NCBI GenBank assembly: GCA_021018815.1
Contig: JAITYX010000012.1
Span: 6,745,001-6,809,000, forward strand
Source of the DNA: Talinum fruticosum
Taxonomy: Eukaryota; Streptophyta; Magnoliopsida; Caryophyllales; Talinaceae
Direction of reading: 5' to 3'
Length of the DNA: 64,000 bases
Positions 42,083 to 53,880 of this stretch are shown in pieces. Made by a program: the position numbers and the translations under genes. Every line of letters starts with the position of its first letter. The stretch's first letter is position 1. The notes beneath the pieces are model-generated. The model made no database searches. It saw only the letters and a list, made by a program, of their open reading frames with translations, and was not told the DNA's origin.

Positions 42083-43399
42083 CTTAAGGTGACCTAAACC
42101 TATCATTTATCCTAAGCCTAACAATGATAACCTCACACACACTCTCTCCCTCTCTCTCCAGCTCCGACACCCTGCCCTCCTTCCGTCTTCACCGCCACCG
42201 ACAACCCCAACAGACACCCGGCCGCAGCGACGGCCGCCACCGGTCGGCCACCACCATCATCAATACCACCGATCCTCATCAAAAGCCCCAACCGCCAACC
42301 ACCGCCACGAAATCGCACTCCTTTACCCCCTTTAGCATCCTGTCCGGTCGCCGCCTAGCGCCAAGCAACCACCGCCTGCCGCCGTCGGCTTCTATCCCGA
42401 CCACCACTTTGTCACCGCTCCAGCCACCAAATGCTAGCACACCACCTTCGTCGGCCCTGTTTTTACTCCGATTCTGCCCTAGTTTGGTTGCGGCTCCTCC
42501 AGTCTTCAGGCCCTGTCCGGCTACCGCCACTTTGACCGAGCACAAGTGCCACTCACTACTCCCGGCAACAATTTCAACCGCTAGTCACCTACTCCGTTTC
42601 AGCCGTCCTCCGATCTTCAATCCTCTAACCTTCAATTATCACAAAACCCCTCAAAAATTAACCTCCTTCACCTTGGTTCTTAGGGTAATTTTTCAAATTC
42701 AATCAGTTCTTTTAATTTAATTTCTTAGGGTAATTTCCATATTCGATTCGTTTAATTTAAATTCTTAGGGTCGTTTTCGATTCAGTTCTTTTTAATTTGA
42801 GTATTTAAGTTGTAATCAGTTATTTTTCTTGTTCTTTTTGGAGATTAAAGTTGGATTATGGTTTGTTTGTATGTGGTTCATGGAATTTAGGAAGATCTTG
42901 TGATAGTTGGTATATGTTGGATATACTGAGATTAAAGAAAAATTATGGACAAATTCTATATGAAGGACATGGATTAATTTCTATGACCATTTGACCTAAT
43001 GGTGAGATTAGCATAAATTTTAGAAAGGATTTAACCTACTGAGGGGATTGTGAAAGTTGAAGTATAATAAGAGTAGCATGCCAGGGAATGAACATTTCTT
43101 TTTGCCTCGCCATGACAGAATGGGTCGAAGTAGGTGCATAAAAGAATGAATAAAGATATTTGCATAACAAAATAATTAATAACAGTAATTAAAAGTAAAC
43201 CCTTCCTTAGTTTTGAAACAATTATTATCAATATCACTTATTAATAGAATTTTGTAGAGAAGGAAGAGATAATATCCGATATTATTATATACACATATTT
43301 ATGTATGCATTCTCTAAAGGAAAACTAATAAACCTCATAGGTTAGAAACAACCTTAGTATTCTTTAGAAGAAAGCTATTAATATTTTAAGGTTGCTATG
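42083..43399 (+). other. X1 LTR transcribed region, C-rich leader then A/T-rich
   Basis: The open frame 42124-42720 (198 codons, Pro/Ser/Thr-rich) ends in 'CTTAGGGTAATTTTTC' repeats. X2 has a similar C-rich stretch at 61621-61900 but a different frame and sequence, so I do not call a protein. The (TA)n at 43400-43420 marks the end of this stretch. Confidence 0.4.
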
Positions 43400-44439
43400 T
43401 ATATATATATATATATATATTCGTGCATGCATTGTATAAAATAAGATAAATAAATCATATATATTAAAGATAACATTAGTATCCTTTAGTAAAAACTAAC
43501 TTTGTTAATCTTCATTTCAAGTATCCTTGAAATAATTTAATAAATAAGAAATGAAAATTCAGTTCATTAATAAAATCTTTTATATCTCTTAAGGCCATCA
43601 AACGTGGTGCGTTCATCCGGATTCCGCCTCAAAAGGATAAAGAACATCAGCACAAGGTACGTTCACCGATCATGCCCTTCAATGTTTTATTTGCAAATCA
43701 AGGTCGGATATGGCCGACATCAACAACAACAAAGAATAATTTGCAAACAGTATTTGCCATCATTAATATGGACTCGCCCATCAAGTGCCATTATTTGGTT
43801 CGTTCAATATCCAGGTTGGTAACACCGTAACTATTGATCGCCTTCAATCGGACTATCCGATCGGTCCGGGTGTGTGCACATGCATTTAGGGGAAACCCGA
43901 TGATCGTAAAGTGATCAATTTAGATAATTAATTAGCAAGAGTTTTACATTACTCACTCTCCCTCATTTATAAATGAATTGAAATGCATGCGCTCAACTCA
44001 ACTATTTCATAACATTTATTTTACAGACATGATAATGAACGTATTGAGCTTCGGCTCACATTTCGAAAATGTTTTCTTGTTTTGTTTTAGGTAAAGATGT
44101 TGAAGATTTGAAGCAAAGGTCTATTAAGGACTTAGAGGCTCGCAACGACAACCTAGTTGGGGTATCAAGGGTTAAGTGTCGTTGTCGTAGTTTACCGGAT
44201 CGTAGTCTATACTTATGCTTAATCTTTGTACAAGTTATAGTTTATGCCTTATCACGAGTGACTTGTTGTTAGTGGCAAAGCAAGTGTAACCCGGGGTTAG
44301 AAATGTATCTATTGTCATAGCCTTGCCCTTTGCTCTGGTAAGGGCGGTGGTAATGCCCCGACCTACTTTCCGCTGTGCTAATCATCGGCTAGCGGTTTAT
44401 TTAGACTAAAACCAGTGATTACGGGTTTGGGGCGTTACG
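43400..44439 (+). other. X1 LTR distal part
   Basis: Non-coding. 'TTTATAAATGAATTGAAATG' (about 43968) and 'TTTCGAAAATGTTTTCTTGT' (about 44061) recur in X2 at about 63572 and 63667. It ends with the inverted LTR tip. Confidence 0.6.
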
Positions 44440-45828
44440 ATCCGGTTCATCCCGTGATCCTTGCTGGCAAACCGGGCCGGTTTCGCTGCTTCGAATGGTT
44501 GAATTACGATTTTTGGTTATTTTTGTGACCTAATCTTCATCTATACAATGAGGGTTACTTCCCTCATTCATGGCTATTAGATTTTCAGCTAGGGGCTGCT
44601 ACGTTTTAGCTAAGGGCTATTACATCTTCGAGATAGTGAACCCCTTTGTGCTTAAAACACTCTCATTACTCTCTTTCGCTCTCTATTCACTCCATTTTGC
44701 CATATTGTCACACATTTCTTCACCTTTCCAAATCCACAAAATAGCCTACTTTTGTCCTCTTTTCTAGCTCCCCGTCCTGTCGTTACACTATCGGACTAAG
44801 TTCATGATCCATGTTCAGCTAGTGGGTCAACCTAAGGGCATCGGATCCGCTTTCACCTCCCTCTCGACGGTTTTATTATTTATGCCATTTAATGCTTTCA
44901 GTGGATCATAAATGTAATTTCATTTAATTCCTCCCCACCCACTGTAACTTTGGATTTCTTTTTGCTTTCTTTTTCGCTTTATTTACAACTTTTCTTTGTC
45001 GATTTCCTATTTGCTTATTTACCGCTTTCTTAGCATGTTTTGGTTGATTTAATTTTCGCACTTTACTTGTTGTATTCTTGATTCATAAACACATTTTTAA
45101 CTCACAAATTAAACTAGTAAAGGTTGTCTTTTGACTAGCGGAATGGATAGAAAATCTCTTCATTTCATACCTTCCCCCTAAACACCGAATTCTCGCTTTA
45201 ATATGATAGAGTCTCTTTTAAAAACCTCTTTCAAGTATAGTCTTTCCATACTAAGATTAGAAGAGTATTTTATTTGATTTTATTTGTTTTACTTTGTAAA
45301 ACTTACTTTCTAATTGCTTCTTGGCATTTTCGGTTTAAAAGAGAAAAATTTAAATTATTCTTTGATAGCCGAGGCTATAGGACCGAGACCGATTTATGAG
45401 TCTTAGTCCTATAGCCGGTGCTGGTTGTTAATCGGTGTTGACTCTCGCCCGTGCGGATTGATAACCGGACATGGCTCTCGGTCCAAACCGGTTTATTCTT
45501 ACGTTTTTGACCCGAAGCCTTGCGTGCGAAAGCAATTTTTATTTTTCTGTTTTCTTAAGCTATGAAATAATATTATGAGATTTCTTAAAAATTAAATTCT
45601 AAAATAAATTATTAAAAAAATCATCAATTAAGTTTTCACCTAAATTGTTTTCAAAATGAGATTCTAAGAGAGACAATCTTAATAAGAGGCACACCTCATT
45701 TACAAAAATCATCCGACAAAAATAATTAAAAAAAGAGGAGAAATAGTTGATGCTTCATAGGGAAACTACAGATCTGGGTACCGCTACCCCTATAAGGGAG
45801 GTGGGTGTCGCTAGTTCCTACAACCCTA
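44440..45828 (+). mobile_element. Tat E 5' LTR, right part
   Basis: Continues the LTR after X1. It aligns with 19150-20450 of B, for example 'GTCTTTTGACTAGCGGAATG' with 19981-20010 of B. It ends GCTAGTTCCTACA at 45828. Confidence 0.75.
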
Positions 45829-46960
45829 TAGGGGATTAAATTTTTAGACTATGAGCCACCATGTATCCGACCTAGAATTATTCCTCTTTTTTACTATAGA
45901 ACTTTAGTAATCTAAGCGGTACCATTTTCTTCTTTTGTATGCTTGAAAAGAATGTGGTTGTTTTTAGTGTTTAACCTTTTTCTTGTGAGCCTTTAGTTTA
46001 GGTTGGGTTGCTAAATAGCCCTTGCATGGTGCAAAAAAATACAATAATTTATCTTCTTGGGTCGATCTAATTTGTCCATTTTATACAAAAGTCCAAAAGC
46101 ACCTTTTCCTTTTAGGTCGGTCCATTACTTGTGTTTTGGAGTAAGTCTTTCTATCTTTTAGTCTTGTTCTTTGTTTTAGTCACTATCCGCCGGGCATAGC
46201 CGGTGCCAGTTTCCTCTAATCACCTTAGGTGGGTCCTACCATGGATCCCCTCTCTTCTCTTTTAGGCGGTTTTAGGTTTGGCTTTTAGGTTTTAATTTTG
46301 ACTATCGAGCATGCGTGTATTTCTTTTCATTTTTGCTAAGCCAAATCTTAAATTCATCTCAAGTAGGTGAGTCTATTTTTACATTTAGCCAAATTTTAAA
46401 TTCATCTCAAATATGTGAGTCTATTTTTGTATTAGCCAAATTTAAAATTTTTCTCTTATAGGTGAGTTCATTTTTGCATTTAGAAAAATTTTAAATTCGT
46501 CTCAAATAGGTGAGTTGATTTTTGCATTTCGCCAACTTTTAAATTCGTCTTAAATAGGTGAGTCTATTTTTGTATTAGCCAATTTTTAAATTCATCTCAA
46601 ATAGTTGAGTCCATTTCTATGTTAAATTTAAAATTTGTCTCCAAATAGTTGTGTCCATTTTTAGATTAGAGAAATTAAAATCCATCTTATTCTAAGAAAG
46701 TCAATGCATTAGTCTAATAAATTCATCCCAATTTAAGTCATTCCATTTGCATCAATACATCTAATTTTTTAGTTAATTTGCATTCCTTATGTGCATCCAA
46801 ATAAAGATCATGCTTTCTTTTTTTCCTAATCTCTTCGGGTCTAGCGCTTGAGTCCCTTCTCCACAAATGTTGGTTTCTTTTAGCATGGTCTTGAGCAGTT
46901 GTCTTTTGGGCTGCATAATAGGGAAGCCTACTTCAACTAGATTTCATCGAATTCGAGCTT
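45829..46960 (+). other. Tat E 5' untranslated region
   Basis: Non-coding leader with the minisatellite at 46335-46690. The primer-binding site, expected right after 45828, is not recognisable (ACCCTATAGGGGATTAA). Confidence 0.6.
46335..46690. repeat. Minisatellite, 47-48-bp unit, about 7 copies (Tat E 5' UTR)
   Basis: Unit 'AGGTGAGTCTATTTTTGCAT' plus 'TTAGCCAAATTTTAAATTCA' plus 'TCTCAAAT'. Borders near 46363, 46411, 46458, 46506, 46554, 46601 and 46645. Same core as the D minisatellite, which has 13 extra bases per unit. Confidence 0.9.
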
Positions 46961-46964
46961 GAAA

Positions 46965-48310
46965 AGGTTAGAACCATTCAATATGGAGTCCAGTACCATA
47001 TCTCCGCATTCAACACATCGACCAACTCTAGTGCAGCCAACCTCGGTGTATTTAACATCGATCCAATCAATCTTCCATCGTCAGGGAGTACCAAAAACAA
47101 TTCCCCTCCAATGGATAAAGAATCACAGGCGTCTCCTATCATTTCATTAATTAACGAATCCTCACCTAAGATGGATGTCCGAATTGAGGCTTACGATAAA
47201 AAACTAGAATCCATATCTCGAAACTCTTGCCCTTATCATAAATAATCTTCAAAAAATAAGGAAAACAAAGAGGGAGGAGACAAAGAAGAAGGCCTCGACC
47301 ACCACCTAATGGTCCACCACTTTGTGGTTTAACACCTAATTGTCCACCACCTAATGAATCACCTTATACTCAACCTCCTCCCCAAATTGAACCTTAGCCT
47401 AATCCACGTATAGATCGGATATAAAGGATGCTAAGAGAGTTTGCTATGTTCAAGAGCCACTACATTAACCTCATGGGATTCACTTTAATCCCCAAAGGAA
47501 AGCCAACTCCTTACTTGACCATGCCTCGACAACCAGTTTCACAGTTCTGAAAATCCACATCATCATGTTCGTAACTTCATAGGAGAAATGACTTTTACGA
47601 ACACACCGAAAGTATATACCACATCATTTTCCCTTAGACGTTCGATAAAGATGTTATCAAGTGGTATAATGTAGTTGACCCACGCAATGTCACTAATTGG
47701 ATTGATTTGTGCAAGGCGTTCTTATACTAATACTTCTATAACACTTATCTATCTATCACCATTCATGAATTAGAGCCGATCAAGCAAGGAGAGAAAGAAA
47801 TTTTCGCCGACTACCTCACTAGATGGAGGGAAGAGGCTGGCGATATGGTAAACCGACCTTCTGAAAATGTTCACTACTCTCACTAGATCGAAGAAGAACT
47901 TTCTGCCACAACCAAAAAGTTGTGGCATGTTATAGAGGTGTTTAATAGAATAAGGACAAAAAGACCTCTATGCATGCAATACTAGTAGGGTGCGGATGTC
48001 AATGCCCTTAATAGGTATACTGACTACACTCCAATAGATGCTACTTATGCTCAAGTACTTGACGGTTCACTATCCAAAGGAAAAATTAAGCTACCGCCAA
48101 TTAGAGTAGAACCAGAAACCGCAAACCAATCAAAAACTGGAACACGGGAAAATATTGCGACTACCATCGTGAACAAGGACATTATACGGATAAGTGATTG
48201 AACTTCAAGAACACATTGCAGAGCATGTTCCGTAATGGTCAACTTCCTCTTCCTAAGGCCACTCAAAAACCTAATATAGCAAGAACCCGTTTAACATAAC
48301 ATTGGATATC
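46965..48310 (+). pseudogene. Tat E: gag
   Basis: N-terminal block 'KNNSPPMDKESQASPIISLI' (about 47093) as in D. Core 'WYNVVDPRNVTNWIDLCKAF' near 47670-47730, 'ADYLTRWREEAGDMVNRPSE' near 47805-47860. Knuckle-like 'YCDYHREQGHYTDK' near 48155-48195, where a stop follows instead of the last Cys. Four or more stops and frameshifts. Confidence 0.75.
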
Positions 48311-48379
48311 TTTTTGAACCCACTACAAGTTAGTGATATCCTTCCGTCTTTATTCAAAACATAAATGAACCCAAGTCAG

Positions 48380-49190
48380 AAACTAGCTTACCTCCTTTAG
48401 ACCCAGCGAGTGCACAAAATGTGGGTAAATGATGAAGAGGATGTTTGTGAGACTAAGGAAGATAGTGATGACAACTTTTGGGGTACACAACCTTTAGAAG
48501 AGGATGACTTTTGGGGTGAACCAAAGACTCCTGAAGTGTAGTTCTTTACAAGGTCCGAACATCATAACGTACCAACAGGTTCACAACAGACTCAAGAAGT
48601 CCCAAAAGAGAAAAAAGATGTCAAAGAAGAAGACCAATCCTCAAACAACTTCAAAAGCTCAATGCCGACATTTCTATCTAGCAACTAATATATGCCTCTC
48701 GAAGTATAGACAGACCTTGATTGATGCATTCGAGTAAGATTGAGGTATCTCCTAATGTCACACCTAAAGAGATAGTAGGATTGGTGGATGTTGGGGATGG
48801 AATCATTACCTTTGATTAAAAGGATTACTCGAAGAAGGCATTGCACACAACAATGCCCTTTATTTAACTCGTAACTTGCATCAACAAGTTCATACCCTTA
48901 ACCCTAGTAGACAACGAGTTTATTGTAAATGTCTCGCCCTGGAGGACTCGCTAAGAGGTTAGGCATCGGAGAGCAACAACTCTCTAAACAAACTGTTTGC
49001 GTATGAGCTTACGATAATTGTAAGAGAACAGTTTTAGGAACAATGATTTTTTAGTTAATGTCAAGCCGGTAGTAAAGAATATCGATTTCCGGGTCCTAGA
49101 CATCCCCGCCACTTTCAACCTCCTTCCGGGACACCCTTGGTTACATGCCCACTAGGCAAGTGCCGACTACACCACACCAAAAGGTTAAAA
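48380..49190 (+). pseudogene. Tat E: aspartic protease and upstream linker
   Basis: 'WVNDEEDVCETKEDSDDNFW', 'GTQPLEEDDFWGEPKTPEV' (48420-48540), then 'EIVGLVDVGDGIITFD' near 48770-48815, 'LTLVDNEFIVNVSPWRTR'-like near 48900-48950 (the expected DDGS reads DNEF, so the Gly-Ser are lost) and 'ENSFRNNDF'-like remains to 49060. Confidence 0.65.
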
Positions 49191-50025
49191 TGATCATCAA
49201 AGGATAAGCAGTAACTATTAAGGGGGATAATCTCTATGCTACAATTACCTCTAAAGACTCGTCATTGAACTTAAGCATGATGCCGACGACAAAGAGTTGT
49301 ATGGATTTGCGACTATAGTTGTTGTAGAAACGGATGAAGCACCTTTTAACTCCAATACTTATACTAACCCAAGTGTGCATTCGATGCTAAGGAAGAAGGG
49401 GTACTTTCCTAGTCTAGCTGTAGGTCGGAGGGCATACAACCTAATTTATGCACCCCTTAAACCCACTAATAACTATAAATTCCGTCTAGGCTACCATCCA
49501 ACTGCTAAGGAAGTAGCTCAAGCTAAGTGGGTAACACATGTTAAGAGGACTGCACCATTAATTGTTCACTCCATTAAGCTCTATCCTTACACACTAAATG
49601 GACAATTTCTAAAAGAAGGGGATGACTTCAACTACTATGGTTTTCTTGAGCCCTACTATCTCGAAGGAGAAGGGCATCCTATTCCCGGGATTATATGTCT
49701 TTAGCGACCACCACATGTTAGAGAAGGAGGCACCCTACATCCTTAAAAATAAACAGCCCACCCTAGATTTGAGCAACTTGGCATAAAGCAACATCTTCGT
49801 TGTGCTGTTGGGATAAGTAGAGTGCCTAAAGGGTAATTGGGTGCCGGTATTGTCCCAAGCCATGTCACACCCGAAGTTCGACATGTCAAGGTTCATCACC
49901 GACACGGATGAACAAGGATCCAACCATATCACTTGGATTGACACTGAAGAGGGCCAAGAGTTCATTGTCATCCTAGGAGAGCAATCCGCTTCGAGTATAG
50001 CGCTAGGGATAATTTTCTATTTCTA
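49190..50025 (+). pseudogene. Tat E: pol segment between protease and RT
   Basis: Frame 49297-49704 is open for 135 codons ('MYGFATIVVVETDEAPFNSN', 'SVHSMLRKKGYFPSLAVGRR', 'LGYHPTAKEVAQAKWVTHVK', 'FLKEGDDFNYYGFLEPYYLE'). Frame 49841-50026 follows with 'MSHPKFDMSRFITDTDEQGS', 'HITWIDTEEGQEFIVILGEQ'. Best copy of this Tat-specific segment. The function is unknown to me. Confidence 0.8.
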
Positions 50026-50215
50026 ATTTTTTTGTTCATCTTTCAATTCTGTAATTTCTGTTTCTAAGTCCGATGTACACCATTTTCCTCATTAAAAAAG
50101 ATGAATCTTTATGCTTACTCCTTGCCTCATATTTTTAATTGTTTTGCCTCTAATGATTAACAAGAAATCCCAAAAAATTAATAAAAGATATAGAAGATCA
50201 TGAAAATTGGTCACT
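50026..50215 (+). other. Tat E: T-rich spacer between protease part and RT
   Basis: Same spacer as 10096-10380 in B. Non-coding by eye, possible Ogre-type intron. The coding sense resumes near 50165 ('IPKN.IKDIEDHENWS'). Confidence 0.35.
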
Positions 50216-51300
50216 AGTTATAGAAGAAACAATAACTATTAATTTAGGATCTCCAGCTCAACCCCAGGAGGTTAAGGGAAAATACGAAGTCCAAAAGAGC
50301 GTAAGAACTTTATGTCACGGCTTACGAGTTTATAGATGTCTTTGCTTGGTCCTATAGAGACATGCCAAGTATAGATCCTAGTATAGCGGAGCAAAAATTC
50401 CGGTCTAGAAAGATGCCAAACCGATTAAGCGAAGCTTAGGATGATGAAACTGAAGTGGGCCCTAAAGATTAAAGAGGAGGTTCAAAAATAACTAGACACC
50501 GGGTTCATTAGTGTAGTCCACTACCCTCAATAGGTAGCAAATGTTGTGCTAGTCCTAAAGAAGGACGGAAGGGTTAGAATGTGTGTTAGTTTCGGGGACT
50601 TGAATAAGGCAATCCCCAAACACGATTTTCCTCTACCCTACATAGATATCTTAGTTGATAACATAGCTACCAATGTTTACTCTCCTTCATGGATGGTTAA
50701 GCCGGATATAATCAAGAGAAGATAGCCAAAGAAAACATGGAAAAAAACAACCTTCATCATTGAATGGGGACGTAATGTTATGTAGTCATGCCCTTTGGAT
50801 TGAAGAATGCTGGAGGCCACTTATCGGAGAACAGCCACAACCTTGGTGCATAACATGATACCCAAGGAGGCTGAAGTCTAAGTTGACGACTTGATTATTA
50901 AGTCCAAAAACATGGCAGAAGCACCTACCTAGTCTAAGAAAATTCTTTGAAAGACCGGGAAAATACAACATGCGCCTTAACCCTCAAAGTGTGCCTTTAG
51001 GGTAACCTTAAAAACCCGTTAAGTTATGTAGTCGAGTCTTAGAGGAATCAAAGATGATCCATCCAAGATCAAAGTTATCCAGGAGACTTTAGCACCGAAA
51101 ATAGCAAAGGAAATATAAGATGTTTTAGGGCATTTGCGAGTATATTAGTCATTTCATATCAAAACCGACTATGATATGTGATCTAATCTTCAACAAGCTC
51201 AAAAAGGAAGCTAAACCTATCTAGGACGAGGAGTGCCAAGCAGCATTTGAAAAGGTTAAGACGTACATGGTCAATCCACCCGATTTAATTCCACCATAAC
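50216..51300 (+). pseudogene. Tat E: reverse transcriptase
   Basis: 'ETITINLGSPAQPQEVKG' at 50229, then heavily broken: 'VRMCVSFGDLNKAIPKHDFP' near 50574-50630, the palm motif reads V-stop-VDDL at about 50876-50893, so the Asp pair survives but Tyr is a stop, then 'RKFFERPGKYNMRLNPQS' near 50938. Thumb remnants to 51170. The worst-preserved RT of the four copies. Confidence 0.75.
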
Positions 51301-51670
51301 CTAGAAAACCATGGCTTTTATATCTCGGCACCACGTATATCTGCAATAGGAACCATGCTAGCTCAACATGATGGAAAAAAGAGCATGCATTGTACTATCT
51401 AAGCAAGAAATTCTTCGAGTACAAGACTCGATATACTCCTCTAGAGAAAACATCATTGGTTTTAATTTGGGCCACCAAAAGGCTCAAACATTACATGATT
51501 GCCCACTCGGTACAAGTAGTAATGCCAATGGACCCTATTACGTACATTCTTGAACAACCAACTATCAGTAGTAAGATAGCTAGACGAACAGTCATGTTTT
51601 CGAATTTTAACTCAAATATGTCCTATCAAAGGCGATTAAGGGGAGATCAGAATTCCTAGTTGATCTACCG
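51200..51670 (+). pseudogene. Tat E: RNase H domain
   Basis: 'EECQAAFEKVKTYMVNPPDL' at about 51227, then frame 51390-51659: 'YYLSKKFFEYKTRYTPLEKT', 'LIWATKRLKHYMIAHSVQ', 'MDPITYILEQPTISSKIARR'. Confidence 0.75.
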
Positions 51671-51699
51671 AAACCGAAGCACAACCAGAGCAATTAGAC

Positions 51700-52170
51700 T
51701 TTCCGGACGAAGGAATCCTACAGAGTTAAGTTCGAAGTGTGCATAATGTATTGCGACGATGCTTCCAATCAGAAGGGATTTAGGGGTAAGAGTCCTTTTA
51801 GTTTCACCAAAGGGGGCACAAACTCCCATTTCGAGTTAAATTGGACTTCAAAGTCACCAGCAATGCTCGTAGAATATGACTCATGCATTACCGAACTACA
51901 TGTAGCAGTAGAGATTGGAGCCAAGAACATTAAGGTCTACGGCGACTTGAGTCTAATAATTAATTAGAACTCACAAAAATGAAAGGTACGTAGTAAAGCC
52001 TTGACACCTTATGAAGCTCACCTAATGAAGTTAGCAAAGCATTTTGACAACATCTTATACACCTAATTTCCTAGCGATTATAATCGGTTCGCAGATGCCT
52101 TAGCTAAATTAGCTTCCATAATTAACATTCCTAACAACATATAATCAATATCCATCGAGCATAGAACAAA
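51700..52170 (+). pseudogene. Tat E: second (archaeal-type) RNase H
   Basis: 'VCIMYCDDASNQKGFR' at 51734 (YFDGASN changed to YCDDASN), 'SPKGAQTPIS'-like, 'ELHVAVEIGAKNIKVYGDLS' at 51894-51953, 'FADALAKLASIINIPNNI' near 52089-52142. Frameshifted twice. Confidence 0.75.
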
Positions 52171-52299
52171 TTAGTCTTCCTACGTATGTATACGAGATAA
52201 AAGTATTCGAGTATCGACCAAACTAGTTGGTACCATGATATCTATCGAATATTTTGATAGCCAAGAATACCCACCGAACACCACACCTAGAGCCCAGCG

Positions 52300-52677
52300 A
52301 GCGATTCGCATGTTAGCTGCACAATTCTATATAAATTAAAGACAATTGTACAAGAAAACCGACACGCGATTAGCTCACTTTGTGGCAATCAACACAAAGA
52401 ATATCACGTAATGTTTGACGCTTTTGGTGGGGAATGTGGGTCTCACATGAACGGAAGAATGTTGGTTCAAAAATTTAGCGATTAGGGTATTATTGGTCAA
52501 CCATGGCAGCAGATTGTCATGATTTTGTCAAAAGATGTCACAAGTGTCAAATGTATTCAAACTTGCAACACCAACCACCTTCCTTTTTAACGACACTTGC
52601 ATCACCCGTATCATTCTCAACTTAGGGTATAGAAATCATAAGTAAGGTGACTCTTAAAGAAAAGGGAGGTCACGAAT
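52300..52677 (+). pseudogene. Tat E integrase, first part
   Basis: Zinc-binding domain: 'FGGECGSHMNGRMLVQKF' near 52423-52480, 'YYWSTMAADCHDFVKRCHKC' near 52485-52550. It stops in 'GGHE' at 52677, where the CACTA element starts; the next codons are at 55813. Confidence 0.8.
52675..52677. repeat. Target-site duplication of the CACTA element, left
   Basis: AAT, repeated at 55810-55812... see right copy. Three bp is the CACTA rule. Confidence 0.8.
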
Positions 52678-52699
52678 CACTACTACAAAACTAAAAAAT

Positions 52700-52945
52700 A
52701 GCGACGGAAACAACTCCGTCGCCCGATAGCTGACGGAATCGGCGACGGACACCGACACAAAATGCCACCTGGTTCATCCACCGACGGAATTAGCGACGGA
52801 ACATGACGTCCGTCGCTATTTTGAGGTCGGCGACGGCTTAGCGACGGAATATTCCGTCGTTTAGCCGTCGCTGGTGGACATTACAAAACTTCGGCGAAAA
52901 AAAACTTTAATTTACTAATTAGCGACGGAAGATTCCGTTGCTAAT
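52700..52945. repeat. CACTA left subterminal repeats
   Basis: At least ten copies of GCGACGG or its complement CCGTCGC in both orientations. These are the expected transposase-binding region. Confidence 0.85.
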
Positions 52946-53290
52946 TACACATAAATCCGGAACCGGCTTCGGCCAATTCGGGATTTATTCGCGCAAACAG
53001 AGAGAGCGAGAGCGAGAGCGAGTGCGACTACGCCCGCCGATTCACCACCGCCAACAGCCACCACCGCCGGCGACTACGCCCGCCGCTCGCAGCCGGCCGC
53101 CGCCCTTCCTCCGCCGGCTGAGGACCACCAAGGCCGAATAACCACCGTTCGGCTTGGTTTCGCCCGACCCCCGCATCGCCGCTCGCCGCTCGGGTGGAGG
53201 ACGCCGCCGACGCACCGCCGCCGCCGCCACACACTCGACCTTTGTCGTCGCCGCTCGTGCCGCCGCCGTGCCGCCCATAATTTTGAGGTA
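52938..53290 (+). other. G/C-rich exon-like stretch inside the CACTA element
   Basis: Open frame 52938-53141 and reverse frames 53278-53028 consist mainly of Pro/Arg/Ala. It ends with 'TTTTGAGGTATGCTTG', a possible donor site (GAG|GTATGC, about 53287). It may be a captured first exon or leader. No domain is recognised. Confidence 0.35.
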
Positions 53291-53323
53291 TGCTTGTGTT
53301 GATTTTTGTAGATTTATGGTTTT

Positions 53324-53880
53324 ACAAAATTGAAGTTGAAATTGATGAATATATGTAATTTGTGGGAAATTAATGTTGTTTGTGAATGAATTTGAGAAGA
53401 AAAATGTGAAATTGTGTTGTTTATGGAGTAAATGTTATTGAAGTTAAATTTAGGGTTTTAAAAAATGTAACTTGAAATTGACGAATATATGTACTTTGGT
53501 GGGAATTAATGTTATTTGTGAATGAATTTGAGAAGAAAAATGTGCAATTGTGTTGGTAATGGAGTAAATGTTATGGAAGTTAAATTTAGGGTTTTGAACA
53601 TTGTCACTTGAAATTGACGAATATATGTAATTTAGTGGAAATTAATGTTGTTTGTGGATGAATTTGAATAGAAAAGTGTGCAATTGTGTTGTTTATGGAG
53701 TAAATGTTATTGAAGTTAAATTTAGGGTTTTAAAAAATGTAAGTTGAAATTGACGAATATATGTAATTTGGTGGAAATTAATGTTGATTGTGGATGAATT
53801 TGAATAGAAAAATGTGCAATTATGTTGGATTTGTTGGACATTATTGTTGAAGTTGAGGGAAATGGTTTTTGTGATTTATA
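53324..53880. repeat. 136-bp tandem repeat, four copies
   Basis: 'ATTGACGAATATATGTAATT' starts at 53341, 53477, 53613 and 53749, exactly 136 bp apart. Units include 'GAATGAATTTGAGAAGAAAA' and 'GTTAAATTTAGGGTTTT'. Confidence 0.9.

Larger units (their letters stand above)
36942..44439 (+). mobile_element. X1: solo LTR of about 3 kb, split by a long-TIR element
   Basis: Starts TGTAACAACCCGTCCC and ends GGGGCGTTACG; these are inverse to each other apart from small changes, the usual shape of LTR ends (TG...CA). Flanks GTCCG (36937-36941) and ATCCG (44440-44444) match at 4 of 5 bases. Without the nested element it is 3012 bp. X2 at 61036 shows the same layout: start, 'GAGCGCGTGCA', (TA)n, 'GTGCAGGA.TCG..TGATGA', TATA-containing middle, 'ATTTATAAATGAATTGAAAT' and end. 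No pol was found, so it is a solo LTR. The long LTR suggests a Tekay/Del-type chromovirus, which I cannot prove. Confidence 0.75.

Noticed and set aside
42124..42720. 198-codon Pro/Ser/Thr-rich frame in X1
   Set aside because: C-rich leader of an LTR; the corresponding stretch in X2 has another frame and composition. Low-complexity sequence gives long frames easily.
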